From a virus: a stretch of 64,000 nucleotides of DNA. Below, piece by piece: positions 48,000-56,250 of this stretch. Numbering within the stretch: position 1 is the stretch's first letter; each line of letters opens with the position of its first letter. A program made the position numbers and the translations under genes. The notes under the pieces are model-generated. The model ran no database searches, was not told the DNA's origin, and worked only from the letters and a program-made list of their open reading frames with translations. The stretch covers positions 1 through 64,000 of IMG/VR virus record IMGVR_UViG_3300031552_000003; one strand, written 5' to 3'.

Positions 48000-49163
48000 T
48001 TATTTTTTACTTAGTTTTTCTTTAGCATCAGCACAAGCATCCCAAATTGTACAATCATCACACTCATCAAACTTTTCAGAATCTTTTCCGAATTTATGAC
48101 CATGTGGGCATTTTTTTCCTCTTACTACTGTTTTAGTAGGTTTTTCTTCTTCCTCTTCCTCCTCTTCTTCTTCAATTTCAACAGGTTTTCTTCCTGTACC
48201 TTTGCAAATAGGGCACTTTCTTCCTTTTGAATTTTTTCCTGTTCCCTGACAAGCTGTACATCGTTCTTTTTTTGGGATTATTATTTCTTCTTCCTCTTCT
48301 TCCTCTTCTTCCTCTTCTTCCTCTTCTTCCTCTTCCTCTTTTATTTTTCTTTTAGACGAAATTGTCTTTTTATGTCGTTTTGACGTATTTTCTTCCTCAT
48401 CATCGTCAGGCAAACTTCCCCCCTCTTCTTCCTCATCTATTTCAAAAAAAACAGCTTTTAATTCTTCATAAGAAAGGACAGAATCTTTAATTATTTCATC
48501 AAGATTTGGAATATCTTCTATAATACTTTCATCATAAGGATCACGATCTTCAAAAGAAATATGCCTAACTTCCGGATAAGGATTACTATCACCAATAGTT
48601 TTCCATTTAATATCACATTCTAATGTTTTACCTTCTTCCAAATCTGGAAATATTTCCATGTCCGGGTCTTTTTCTAAAGCATCATCAAGAGCATCATTAA
48701 ATAGTGATTCTGCCATATCCCATACATATACAGGTTCTGCTTCATGTTTTTTAGAATCAAGTGGAATTGGGGCATACAAATCCCTGTTTTTTGGGTACAA
48801 TTTAATGGCCCCTTTTTTATCTGTTTTAAATAATTCAGTTTGATAATCACAGATAGGGCATTTTTTTCCAACAGATTGTAAACAGATAAAACTTTTGTTT
48901 TTTGCACCTATACCTCGATGCAGTTTATAAGGCCGCCGATACCATGGAAATTCAACCTGAGCACCTAAATCTTTGTCAGGGTGTTTAGGATCGCTTACAA
49001 TATAAGGCATTAAATCTAATTGTACAGATTTTACTTTATCATCAAAAATAAGTAAAGAAATACCTTCTGGGAGTTTTAAATAATGTCCTCCTCCTGTTTT
49101 TAATTGTTTTTTTGTGCTTGCGTGTACCCGGCCTTTGAAATAACTTTCTTTTTTCTTTTTCAT
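48000..49163 (-). CDS. gp32-like single-stranded DNA-binding protein with zinc domains and acidic repeat
   Basis: The 387-residue protein has a gp32-like OB core (ISLLIFDDKVKSVQLDLMPY, EFPWYRRPYKLHRGIG) with KKCPICDYQTELF, a Cys pair as in the gp32 zinc site. After residue 250 comes a very acidic low-complexity region. It holds a run of 18 or more Glu and a DnaJ-like zinc module CTACQGTGKN and CPICKGTGRK. A second Glu run and a final Cys cluster (CPHGHKF, CDDCTIWDAC) follow. SSBs of this group cover ssDNA and recruit the replisome through acidic tails. The poly-Glu is encoded by a 9-bp tandem repeat. Confidence 0.82.
   Translation of the reverse strand: MKKKKESYFKGRVHASTKKQLKTGGGHYLKLPEGISLLIFDDKVKSVQLDLMPYIVSDPKHPDKDLGAQVEFPWYRRPYKLHRGIGAKNKSFICLQSVGKKCPICDYQTELFKTDKKGAIKLYPKNRDLYAPIPLDSKKHEAEPVYVWDMAESLFNDALDDALEKDPDMEIFPDLEEGKTLECDIKWKTIGDSNPYPEVRHISFEDRDPYDESIIEDIPNLDEIIKDSVLSYEELKAVFFEIDEEEEGGSLPDDDEEENTSKRHKKTISSKRKIKEEEEEEEEEEEEEEEEEEIIIPKKERCTACQGTGKNSKGRKCPICKGTGRKPVEIEEEEEEEEEEKPTKTVVRGKKCPHGHKFGKDSEKFDECDDCTIWDACADAKEKLSKK
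48284..48340. repeat. 9-bp microsatellite (TTCTTCCTC)n in the SSB gene
   Basis: About six near-perfect copies of TTCTTCCTC encode the Glu run of the SSB on the opposite strand. A related shorter tract lies at about 48144-48177. In-frame slippage could change the length of the acidic linker without breaking the gene. Confidence 0.8.
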
Positions 49164-49183
49164 ACTAAATCATTTTAAAATTA

Positions 49184-49681
49184 TTATTTACTCCTATGTA
49201 ATTTTGTGGCAATTCCTTTATTTATATTATTGCTTTTGGCTTGTTTTTCTTCTTTTAGTTTACGTTCATTTGATAAATCACGTGGAACCCTTGGTCCTGC
49301 AAAATAACTTTGTCCATGTAGTTGCACAAGTAATTCGAGCATTTTCTTTCTTTGGTCAACTGCTTTTACTGCACCCGAAGCTACATTAAATTCAAAACAT
49401 TTTTCTAAATAATCTTCGTTTGCTTCTTTGTACTCATCACTTTGTAAAATAATAGCTGCAATAGCCCCTTCCGTAACTTTTTCAAGTTTGAATTTTTCAG
49501 GGCTTGTTCGAATCTTTTTATCTAATTCAGCTTTAACTAAACCTAATGCTTCTTTTGACAAATCCCTTTCTTTTTCACACTTTGCAGAATTTCTACAATA
49601 CTTCATCATCAATACTGCTTGTTCCAAACATTCTACGTCTAATGACGTTTCATCAATCTCAACATCTTTTTCGTAATTCAT
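49184..49681 (-). CDS. Hypothetical protein next to SSB, recombination-mediator candidate
   Basis: The 165-residue protein is helical (LSKEALGLVKAELDKKIRTS, VTEGAIAAIILQSDEYKEAN) with VASGAVKAVDQRKKMLELLV QLHGQSYF and a basic tail. It lies directly upstream of the SSB and two genes from recA in the operon, the position of mediator genes in several phages. A UvsY-like role is a guess from context. Confidence 0.6.
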   Translation of the reverse strand: MNYEKDVEIDETSLDVECLEQAVLMMKYCRNSAKCEKERDLSKEALGLVKAELDKKIRTSPEKFKLEKVTEGAIAAIILQSDEYKEANEDYLEKCFEFNVASGAVKAVDQRKKMLELLVQLHGQSYFAGPRVPRDLSNERKLKEEKQAKSNNINKGIATKLHRSK

Positions 49682-49845
49682 AACTTTTCTAAAATTTTAG
49701 TTAATATTTTTATTGTTGTGCTATTTTCAAAAGCATCTGATAAAGCATTTACTAATTCTTGTTTTAAATCATTGGATTCTTCTTCACTTTCAATTAAAAT
49801 GTTAATTGAAAAAGGTTCAAATTTTTGTATTTTTTCTACTTTCAT
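49678..49845 (-). CDS. Small hypothetical protein (55 residues)
   Basis: Its stop overlaps the next start (ATGA). The product reads MKVEKIQKFEPFSINILIES then EEESNDLKQELVNALSDAFE, an alpha/beta pattern typical of small phage proteins. No family is recognised. Confidence 0.65.
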   Translation of the reverse strand: MKVEKIQKFEPFSINILIESEEESNDLKQELVNALSDAFENSTTIKILTKILEKL

Positions 49846-49865
49846 AATCATTCAATTTAAAATGG

Positions 49866-49979
49866 TTAAAATAAACTAATTAAAATTATCAAAAAAACAA
49901 TGATTATTGGAATTGCAAATATTCCACACCCAATATTCATAAATGAATTTCCTAATTTTGTTAAATCTTGTTCAATCAT
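49866..49979 (-). CDS. 37-residue single-span membrane peptide
   Basis: MIEQDLTKLGNSFMNIGCG is followed by IFAIPIIIVFLIILISLF, an 18-residue hydrophobic segment running to the C terminus. It is a tail-anchored or single-pass peptide. It sits in a run of tightly packed small genes. Confidence 0.5.
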   Translation of the reverse strand: MIEQDLTKLGNSFMNIGCGIFAIPIIIVFLIILISLF

Positions 49980-49981
49980 AA

Positions 49982-50137
49982 TCATTCTGTTTTAATTGTT
50001 TGTGTATTTCTTTTCCTAAATTTTTTTATTGAATTATCTGCAAAATCTTCTGGATATTGTACTTTTGTAACAGCTCTTTTATAAATATCAATCCATAGCA
50101 TTTTTTCAATATCATTTTTTAAAATTAATTTTTTCAT
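49982..50137 (-). CDS. Small basic hypothetical protein (51 residues)
   Basis: The product reads MKKLILKNDIEKMLWIDIYK then RAVTKVQYPEDFADNSIKKF, ending in a basic tail. Tight spacing to neighbours supports it. No family is recognised. Confidence 0.5.
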   Translation of the reverse strand: MKKLILKNDIEKMLWIDIYKRAVTKVQYPEDFADNSIKKFRKRNTQTIKTE

Positions 50138-50149
50138 AATCATTTATTT

Positions 50150-50356
50150 TTAAGATTCCATAAAACTTATTTTACAAGTAGATCCAACCATTTTATTATA
50201 CTCAATTTGAGTTTTAGCTGACCCAATTATTTTTCCGGCTACGTTAGCTGCTTCTTTGGCTTCATTTACACCAATTTCATTATTCCGTAAACTATTATAC
50301 ACATTAGTTAAATCATTACGTAAATCAATCATGTTTTTTACATCAATCTTTTTCAT
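50150..50356 (-). CDS. Small helical hypothetical protein
   Basis: A 68-residue protein with MIDLRNDLTNVYNSLRNNEI then GVNEAKEAANVAGKIIGSAK TQIEYNK. This helix pattern recurs in small proteins of many unrelated phages, with unknown function. Confidence 0.7.
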   Translation of the reverse strand: MKKIDVKNMIDLRNDLTNVYNSLRNNEIGVNEAKEAANVAGKIIGSAKTQIEYNKMVGSTCKISFMES

Positions 50357-50372
50357 ACTATTTAAATTTAAA

Positions 50373-50795
50373 TTAATAATTTTTTAAAATTCTATTTATT
50401 TGCATTTGTAAACGTTTTGCTTCTATTAATTCTGGATATTGCCTGAGTTCATTTAATGGTATTTTCATAGTTGCTGCAATGTAACTATCTGCTAAATTTA
50501 CTATATTGTTTTTTATTTTATAAATTCTTAATCTTTCTTTACATAAAAATAACCTATGTATAGCATCAGCACATTCGATACAATAAATTGAGTGTTCCCT
50601 TGTCAAAATATTTTTTGATTTTTTAAATTCTTTAATTCTCTTTTCTTTTCCACATCTATAACAAACATGTAATTTTACACATAAAGTAAAAGTTTCTTCT
50701 AAATTTTTATGATGCTTTTTTTGATAATCAATAATATATTCACAAGTTGTTTTGTTTAAAATTAAACTTGGTAAGATATATTGTATTCCATTCAT
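50373..50795 (-). CDS. Cys-rich HNH-like / zinc-binding protein
   Basis: The 140-residue protein has HVCYRCGKEKRIKEFKKSKN and HSIYCIECADAIHRLFLC, two CxxC knuckles at the spacing seen in HNH-type zinc domains, but a full HNH catalytic set is not evident. A helical C-terminal part follows. It lies 3 bp from the clamp loader gene. Either a degenerate HNH or a regulator. Confidence 0.6.
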   Translation of the reverse strand: MNGIQYILPSLILNKTTCEYIIDYQKKHHKNLEETFTLCVKLHVCYRCGKEKRIKEFKKSKNILTREHSIYCIECADAIHRLFLCKERLRIYKIKNNIVNLADSYIAATMKIPLNELRQYPELIEAKRLQMQINRILKNY

Positions 50796-50798
50796 AAT

Positions 50799-51710
50799 TT
50801 ATTCTCCTTTCACAATTGAGTAACATTTAAAAACAAGGCCAGGAAAACCTGTATTATAAAATGGTTCGTACATTTCTTCCATAATCAACCCTGCCCTCAT
50901 ATTATCTTCTTTTAATAATATTGACTGACAATAACCAAGTACAAGCCTACGAATACTTTCTGGTTCTTGATTTTTTAAACCATTTAATATAAAAGAAATT
51001 TCTTTCCATCGAGCACCTTGTATTAACTTTCGACAAAGTTCGATGCTTTGTGTTTGTTCTTCGGCTGATTTATGGGCTACATTTAAACGATTTTCAACAG
51101 GTGAAGAAAGCACCTGTTCTAAAATGTTAAGTGCATTACGGGGATGTCCTAAGCTATCTTGGACTATTTGTTCATATACTTCTTTTTGCAAACTTTCATT
51201 TTCGCTTCGAACAATTTTACGTAACAAACTTGTTAATTGTTCATCATTTAATGTTTTTACTTGTAATTGGATGCAACGACTTTTTATTGTATCAAGTATC
51301 TTTTGAGGCTCTGTTGTACAAAGAATAAAATATACATTCAGAGGTGTATCTTCCAAAATTTTGAGTAATGCTGACATCGCATCACTGGTCAACTTTTGGA
51401 TTTCATCCAATATCCAACATCTGTTTTTTCCTTCCAGTGGTTTATAAGAACTATTTGTACGAATTTCACGAATCGTATCTATCCCACGAAATTGCCCAGA
51501 ATCTAATTCTTTTAAATCATTCCCAACACAATCCAGTTGTGATGCAATTATACGAGCTATGGTAGTTTTTCCACAACCATAAGCACCATGTAAAAGATAT
51601 ACATGAGGTGGATCAGGCTTACTCAACATTGTTTGTAAACCTGAAATTATATCTTCATTTCCTTTTACTTGTTCGAATGAAGATGGGCGGTAACGGTGAT
51701 AGAGGCTCAT
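50799..51710 (-). CDS. DnaX-like clamp loader ATPase
   Basis: The 303-residue AAA+ protein starts SLYHRYRPSSFEQVKGNEDI and has Walker A GAYGCGKTT (42-50), Walker B with WILDEIQKLTS (DE at 102-103), sensor 1 FILCTTEP and SRC (144-146), the clamp-loader Ser-Arg-Cys motif. It opens the sliding clamp (gene at 58266) and loads it on primed DNA. Compared with bacterial gamma it lacks the long C-terminal region. No delta subunit is recognised. Confidence 0.9.
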   Translation of the reverse strand: MSLYHRYRPSSFEQVKGNEDIISGLQTMLSKPDPPHVYLLHGAYGCGKTTIARIIASQLDCVGNDLKELDSGQFRGIDTIREIRTNSSYKPLEGKNRCWILDEIQKLTSDAMSALLKILEDTPLNVYFILCTTEPQKILDTIKSRCIQLQVKTLNDEQLTSLLRKIVRSENESLQKEVYEQIVQDSLGHPRNALNILEQVLSSPVENRLNVAHKSAEEQTQSIELCRKLIQGARWKEISFILNGLKNQEPESIRRLVLGYCQSILLKEDNMRAGLIMEEMYEPFYNTGFPGLVFKCYSIVKGE

Positions 51711-51712
51711 AT

Positions 51713-51940
51713 TTATGTCCCTTCATTAATTTGACTTCTTTCACTTTTTATAACAGTTGGAATTGTGCGATTTTTTATTTCACATACTTCATCTTTAGAT
51801 TCTAAACACCAATTTAAAATAGAAATACAACGAATAGATTCTTTTATAATATTTTCATTATAAATAATAACTTTTTTTGCTTCTTCTATGCTACGTTGAT
51901 TTATGCGAATTTCATTTTTTATTTCTTCTTCTGTTTTCAT
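51713..51940 (-). CDS. Small coiled-coil hypothetical protein
   Basis: A 75-residue mostly helical protein (MKTEEEIKNEIRINQRSIEE AKKVIIYNENI) with a basic tail. Starts in ATGA overlap with the upstream small gene. No family is recognised. Confidence 0.6.
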   Translation of the reverse strand: MKTEEEIKNEIRINQRSIEEAKKVIIYNENIIKESIRCISILNWCLESKDEVCEIKNRTIPTVIKSERSQINEGT

Positions 51941-52098
51941 TTCTTTAATTTTTTAAATGATTTTAACGCAAATCCTGCATTATTCATAAAAGAAGCTTTT
52001 TCTCGTGATACAGCTACTAAAGTGTATTCATAACCATATTTGATTATTTTTTTCTTTAGTCTATTGTCTGGCTTTTTAATAATATTGTTTGTTTTCAT
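51937..52098 (-). CDS. Small basic hypothetical protein (53 residues)
   Basis: The product reads MKTNNIIKKPDNRLKKKIIK then YGYEYTLVAVSREKASFMNN. Its stop overlaps the next start (ATGA). A candidate promoter lies just upstream at 52116-52123, so it may be the first gene of a transcript running into the clamp loader. Confidence 0.6.
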   Translation of the reverse strand: MKTNNIIKKPDNRLKKKIIKYGYEYTLVAVSREKASFMNNAGFALKSFKKLKK

Positions 52099-52115
52099 AA
52101 AGTATAATTTAAATA

Positions 52116-52123
52116 CAAATATA
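52116..52123 (-). promoter_or_regulatory. Candidate -7 box TATATTTG
   Basis: Leftward TATATTTG matches TAnnTTTG, 18 bases before the ATG at 52098, in a 65-bp A/T-only gap. The -33 element is not clear. Flanking sequence resembles the promoter region of the lone gene at 29873-30070. Confidence 0.45.
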
Positions 52124-52163
52124 ATATAATTTTTAATTTAAAATAATATTTAATAAATAATTT

Positions 52164-52553
52164 TTAAAATGGACATTTTTCTTCTCTCATTTTCCATTCA
52201 TCATCTATATCTAATAAAACACCTCTTGCTCTTTTTGAATTATCAGAAACAGTAATAGCTCGAATATTATCCTTATGATACCCTTGTGATGGGTCTATTC
52301 TATCTATAGATAGACAATTTGCTGTTCTACCTTTTAATTTATCATATCCAGTTTGATTACAAAATTCTTTAAAATCATTAAGAGTTATTGTGACTTCTTT
52401 ATTACGCCTACGTGCATTGTTTTTAAATTTATCATACCAATAAGCAAGAGGGTTCATTTCTTTTTTTCTTCTTGATTTACAAGTCCAACATAATTTTCTA
52501 CCTTTACTTGCTTTATTTTTACATCCTGGTGTAATGCATTTTTTTTGTTTCAT
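52164..52553 (-). CDS. HNH-like endonuclease with zinc finger
   Basis: The 129-residue protein has an N-terminal zinc finger (CITPGCKNKASKGRKLCWTC) and a C-terminal nuclease-like part, NCLSIDRIDPSQGYHKDNIR then AITVSDNSKRARG. This matches small phage HNH endonucleases with the D-x-I-x-P-x-x-G-Y-x-x-x-N-x-x pattern. It lies directly after the polymerase gene (ATGA overlap), a common spot for homing endonucleases. Confidence 0.8.
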   Translation of the reverse strand: MKQKKCITPGCKNKASKGRKLCWTCKSRRKKEMNPLAYWYDKFKNNARRRNKEVTITLNDFKEFCNQTGYDKLKGRTANCLSIDRIDPSQGYHKDNIRAITVSDNSKRARGVLLDIDDEWKMREEKCPF

Positions 52554-54013
52554 ACTAAATCATATTTACTTTTTTCATACCATGAACCATCAACAGGAGC
52601 TAAATCAGCATCAACTTCTAAAGGAATATCAATCCAATCCCAATGTTTAGGTAAATCAATAGTTGTAATTTTATGCACAGTTTTACTGATTAACTTTAAT
52701 TCTTTTGGATTTACATCAATAATAAGTGAATCATGTACCTGTCCAATAATTTTACTATCAAGATTATTATCAATAATAAATTTATCTAATTCAATTAATG
52801 AAAAAAGCAAACAATGGAAAGCAGAACCTTGAATCGGATAATTACTTACTTCTTTTTTGTTCATCACACCTGAACAACGAAACCCTGTATAAAAATCAAA
52901 ATAACCTTTCTTTTGATATTCTTCAAACCAATCTATTTTCCATTGTTTATACTGTTTATACCTAACATTCCAAAAATTTTCTTCTATTTCTTTTATGTGT
53001 TTCATAAACCCAGTAGCAACCCATCCTTTTTCAGTTTTTTTGACTGAACCAAATTCTTTTATTCCTTTTGATATTAAATGATCTGATAAATAATAAGGTT
53101 TAAATGGTTTTCCCATCTCATCAACAATAGGACCTTGTCCATATTTCCATTTTCCTGTTTTTGGAAGTTTTCCCCAGTTATTTGCAAGGTTTTCAGCAGT
53201 ATTTTTATAATAATCCCCATAAAATTCAGCAAATACAAAGCCATTTTTTGCAGCTTGACGAAGTAATTTGTGCCCGGGTTTATTTTTATCAAAATTATCA
53301 ATCATAAATATTTCTTTAGCCATATCAGTATGCATATCACCATGTAAAATATCATATCCTAATTTTTCATCTTTATTATAGCAATAGCTTATACGTACTT
53401 CGAGTTGGCCAAAATCAACTTCTAACAATTGATGCCCTTTACGTGGAAATAAAGCACTTCGACACAATTTTTGCATTTCAGCATCCCGTATGGGAATATT
53501 TTGGAAGTTTGGAGAATCTGCTGAACTACGAAAAGTTCTGACTAAGTGCAAGTTATAAAATGGATGTATAATTCCATCCACTTGTTCATTGTAAAACCCG
53601 GTTAAAACATCAATTGATTTTTTAATCTTTCCTTTTTCAAGCAATAAATCTAATTCTGGTATTTCTAATTGTTTTAATGCTTCTTCGTCAGTAGAGCCTT
53701 TCTTGCTTTCTCCTGTTTTACCCCCTTTAGTATATTTAACAGGAGTAATTCCCTTTACTGTATAAAGAAAATGCCCTAATTGAATTCCTGAATTGATATT
53801 TATTTTGCCTTTCGTGTGTTTTTGCCAATCTTGAAAAAATTCAGATTCTTTAAATTTATGTTCAAAGCGTTCTATTTTACGTTGCAGGAAATTAAGTTTT
53901 CTTTTTACATATTCCACATCTACTCGGAACCCTTGCATTTCTGCACGTGCCAAAGCAAAAATACCATTATGAAAAAGTTGATAAGCTTCGTTACTATTTG
54001 GATGTACTTTCAT
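52550..54013 (-). CDS. Family A DNA polymerase, polymerase domain only
   Basis: The 487-residue protein carries motif A LEVDFGQLEVRIS (Asp200), motif B RQAAKNGFVFAEFYGD (252 onward), and motif C QVHDSLIID (near 428), so it is a catalytically complete palm/fingers. A thumb-like helical region precedes. It lacks a 3'-5' exonuclease domain, which is encoded by the preceding gene in a UDG-like fusion. About 90 residues between motif B and the NYPIQGSA segment hold a small insertion-like region (TGKWKYGQGPIVDEMGKPF). Confidence 0.92.
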   Translation of the reverse strand: MKVHPNSNEAYQLFHNGIFALARAEMQGFRVDVEYVKRKLNFLQRKIERFEHKFKESEFFQDWQKHTKGKININSGIQLGHFLYTVKGITPVKYTKGGKTGESKKGSTDEEALKQLEIPELDLLLEKGKIKKSIDVLTGFYNEQVDGIIHPFYNLHLVRTFRSSADSPNFQNIPIRDAEMQKLCRSALFPRKGHQLLEVDFGQLEVRISYCYNKDEKLGYDILHGDMHTDMAKEIFMIDNFDKNKPGHKLLRQAAKNGFVFAEFYGDYYKNTAENLANNWGKLPKTGKWKYGQGPIVDEMGKPFKPYYLSDHLISKGIKEFGSVKKTEKGWVATGFMKHIKEIEENFWNVRYKQYKQWKIDWFEEYQKKGYFDFYTGFRCSGVMNKKEVSNYPIQGSAFHCLLFSLIELDKFIIDNNLDSKIIGQVHDSLIIDVNPKELKLISKTVHKITTIDLPKHWDWIDIPLEVDADLAPVDGSWYEKSKYDLV

Positions 54014-54017
54014 AATT

Positions 54018-55250
54018 TTAAAAAGGTAAAGGTGAGATTAAGTTTATTTGTTTCATGAATAATCGAAACTCGTTAATCGAATCATATGCACAATATTTTA
54101 ACAACTTTTCTTTTCCTCCAGGCATTTTCAAAAGTTCTTCTATTTGATTAATATCATTAGCACTATTTGAAACTTTAGGACGTAGATACGGTGCTATTTC
54201 ACTATCATAATCAACAATTCCAAAATTCACATAGTTTTGAAATTTCAACCCGGTTATGCCAGTCCTGTTATCTAAAATATGTGCTGCTTGCATTGTATCA
54301 TGATACCACCCTTTCACTTCTGTTCGTAACTTTACTTGTGACCAAACATGCTCGTATTTACAATTTTGAGCTATTTTATTAATGTTTTCATTATTAAGAA
54401 AATTAAGAAATGGTTTTAATTCTCTTCGTGTTTCAGGCATCATAAAAACATATGCATGATTTTCTGAATCTGCAATAGAACAACAAATTATTTTATGTCC
54501 TTCTGCATGTGGTTTCAACCCGGTAGTTTCATAATCAAATGCAGCAAAATTAGGAGAAATATGCGTTTTAACGGAACCTATTTGAGTATATTCAATTTCT
54601 TTTAAATCAGTTATAACTTCAATCTCAGGTTCTTTCCATATTGGAAATGGTTTATCAAGATGTTCGATAGCTTGTCTCAAATCAAGCTTCCAAATAGTTT
54701 CAATTTCATCACGTTGTTCATTTAAAATAGTAGAAGGATTAAAAATAGGGCAAATCCATGTTTTAAAATCTTGGTCTGGAATTGCAAATCCTCTCCATTT
54801 ATCAATATTCCCTAAGTCTTTTTTCCAGCGATTTCCTATGATGCTATAAAGAGCAGAATTACCAAGCAAAATAATTACTTTTGGTTTATATTTTTCAATT
54901 GCTTTTAATACCATTATAGAGCGACAACAATCTATTTGATGATTTGTAGGTTTATCAGTAGTACAATTTACAGCATTTAAGTTTATACAATCTTCAAATA
55001 AATCAATACCTAATTTTTCATAAGCCCGTTGTAATTTTCTACCTTCTTTTCCTTGCCATTGTTGCCCACGTTCACTATCTAATTCAGATGGACATTCTCC
55101 TATGTTCATTATGCCTTTTTTGAAATTTCCATAAGGTTTCATTTTTGGATTTAATATCTTTTTGTATAATCCGCAAGATGAGCATGAGAATATTTTACCT
55201 GTTGGCCTGGTTTTAGATTCAGTTTGTTTTTGTGTGAAAAATCCTGCCAT
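54018..55250 (-). CDS. UDG-like domain fused to DnaQ-type 3'-5' exonuclease
   Basis: The 410-residue protein joins two domains. Residues about 20-210 resemble family 4/5 uracil-DNA glycosylase: FSCSSCGLYK, IGECPSELDSERGQQWQGKE, NLNAVNCTTDKPTNHQ, IILLGNSALYSI and FNPSTIL. Residues about 232-405 are a DEDDy exonuclease: FAAFDYETTGLKP, AQNCKYEHVW and LLKYCAYDSINEF. It lies 4 bp before the exonuclease-less polymerase and probably provides proofreading. The usual HPS motif of UDGs reads NPS and the GEAPG motif reads GECPS, so glycosylase activity is doubtful. It may instead sense uracil or bind the primer-template. Confidence 0.85.
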   Translation of the reverse strand: MAGFFTQKQTESKTRPTGKIFSCSSCGLYKKILNPKMKPYGNFKKGIMNIGECPSELDSERGQQWQGKEGRKLQRAYEKLGIDLFEDCINLNAVNCTTDKPTNHQIDCCRSIMVLKAIEKYKPKVIILLGNSALYSIIGNRWKKDLGNIDKWRGFAIPDQDFKTWICPIFNPSTILNEQRDEIETIWKLDLRQAIEHLDKPFPIWKEPEIEVITDLKEIEYTQIGSVKTHISPNFAAFDYETTGLKPHAEGHKIICCSIADSENHAYVFMMPETRRELKPFLNFLNNENINKIAQNCKYEHVWSQVKLRTEVKGWYHDTMQAAHILDNRTGITGLKFQNYVNFGIVDYDSEIAPYLRPKVSNSANDINQIEELLKMPGGKEKLLKYCAYDSINEFRLFMKQINLISPLPF

Positions 55251-55265
55251 TTTTTAGTTATTATT

Positions 55266-55469
55266 TTATACATTAATTTGAATATCTATTTTACTAAGCA
55301 GCAATTCAAAATCTTTTTGACTGACATGTTTAGGTTTTGAAATATAAAGCATCGGAAAAGATGAATTACTTTTATTTGAATGGCCCCAAACAATGCCTGA
55401 TTTAATACCGAAAATTTTTCTTCTATTTTCGTCAAATTCAAATGATTTTATTGATTCTATAATATTCAT
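55266..55469 (-). CDS. Small hypothetical protein
   Basis: A 67-residue protein (IIESIKSFEFDENRRKIFGI, SGIVWGHSNKSNSSFPMLYI, ending KIDIQINV). It lies 15 bp before the UDG/exonuclease gene and downstream of a copy of the palindromic repeat. No family is recognised. Confidence 0.6.
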   Translation of the reverse strand: MNIIESIKSFEFDENRRKIFGIKSGIVWGHSNKSNSSFPMLYISKPKHVSQKDFELLLSKIDIQINV

Positions 55470-55483
55470 AATTAAAATTGTAC

Positions 55484-55510
55484 GGTTTAATATTTTAAAC
55501 TGTTGTTATT
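55484..55510 (-). promoter_or_regulatory. Repeated palindromic element, copy A (partial)
   Basis: Contains GTTTAATATTTTAAAC followed by TGTTGTTATT, shared with copies at 56200, 56490 and 57680. Located directly upstream of the gene starting at 55469. Confidence 0.6.
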
Positions 55511-55526
55511 TAGATGTTAGTGCCAA

Positions 55527-56093
55527 TTATAAAACCGCCCGCTTGATATCAAAGTCGCATTTACGAATTTTGCACATACGCCCATCGGTTTTGTGATGAA
55601 AAACAATTCCTTCAATATCTAATTCTGAGTTTGATAAGTAGTTTTTTAACCCATCAAAAGAAAAGTCAGTTACTGGCAATATTTCAATTCCATGTTTAAC
55701 TAAAATATGCCCAGTTAAATGTTCTGGGTTTCCTTGTAATTTTTCGCCACAAAGTTCGTAAGTTCCATTTTCTTTGTTTTTTAAGGCATCAAAGCCAACA
55801 AAATGCCATTTATCGGTTGGGTTATTTCGGTCGCATTTAATCCAATGTGGCCAGTGTCCTGTTATTTCATCAGGTTCTTGGCATGGTATCGCATTTGCTG
55901 GTACTTGTTTGCCTTTTTTTACATCATAGCGTTTATATAATTCGCCATTAATAATTGCGGTGGCAGTTCCATCAAACTTGCGTGTAGGAATACCTTCGCC
56001 ATCAATTACCCATTTGTTTTCGGGTGCAATTTCATTAATTACCCTGCTTAAATCATTCGGGTCTTTTTTGTAAAGTGTGCTAATTTTCTTCAT
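55527..56093 (-). CDS. RNA ligase (DUF5565/Rnl type)
   Basis: The 188-residue protein has nucleotidyltransferase motif I RKFDGTAT (Lys39), LYKRYDVKKGKQVP, motif IIIa-like KWHFVGFDAL, motif IV IEGIVFHH and motif V CKIRKCDFDIKR. It is a minimal ATP-dependent RNA ligase without extra domains. Phage RNA ligases often repair tRNAs cleaved by host defence nucleases. No polynucleotide kinase is seen nearby. Confidence 0.85.
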   Translation of the reverse strand: MKKISTLYKKDPNDLSRVINEIAPENKWVIDGEGIPTRKFDGTATAIINGELYKRYDVKKGKQVPANAIPCQEPDEITGHWPHWIKCDRNNPTDKWHFVGFDALKNKENGTYELCGEKLQGNPEHLTGHILVKHGIEILPVTDFSFDGLKNYLSNSELDIEGIVFHHKTDGRMCKIRKCDFDIKRAVL

Positions 56094-56185
56094 TGTATTT
56101 TAATTTTTAAAAGTTGATAATCAAATAAATAACTGCCACTAACACCGCGTATAGGTAATGTGGGTTTTTCGTTTAATTCATTCAT
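56090..56185 (-). CDS. Very small gene coupled to RNA ligase (31 residues)
   Basis: The product reads MNELNEKPTLPIRGVSGSYL then FDYQLLKIKIQ. Its stop overlaps the RNA ligase ATG (ATGA). It follows directly after repeat copy B. It could be a leader peptide for translational control or a tiny protein. Confidence 0.5.
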   Translation of the reverse strand: MNELNEKPTLPIRGVSGSYLFDYQLLKIKIQ

Positions 56186-56199
56186 TTGTTTATATCTAT

Positions 56200-56250
56200 T
56201 AAGTTTATACTAAATTGATAAGTTTAAAATTTTAAACCGTTGTTTTTGCT
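56200..56250 (-). promoter_or_regulatory. Repeated palindromic element, copy B
   Basis: Full copy: AAGTTTATACTAAATTGATA then the perfect 16-bp palindrome GTTTAAAATTTTAAAC then CGTTGTTTTT. Located just before the 56090-56185/RNA ligase pair, in promoter position for leftward transcription. Confidence 0.65.
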
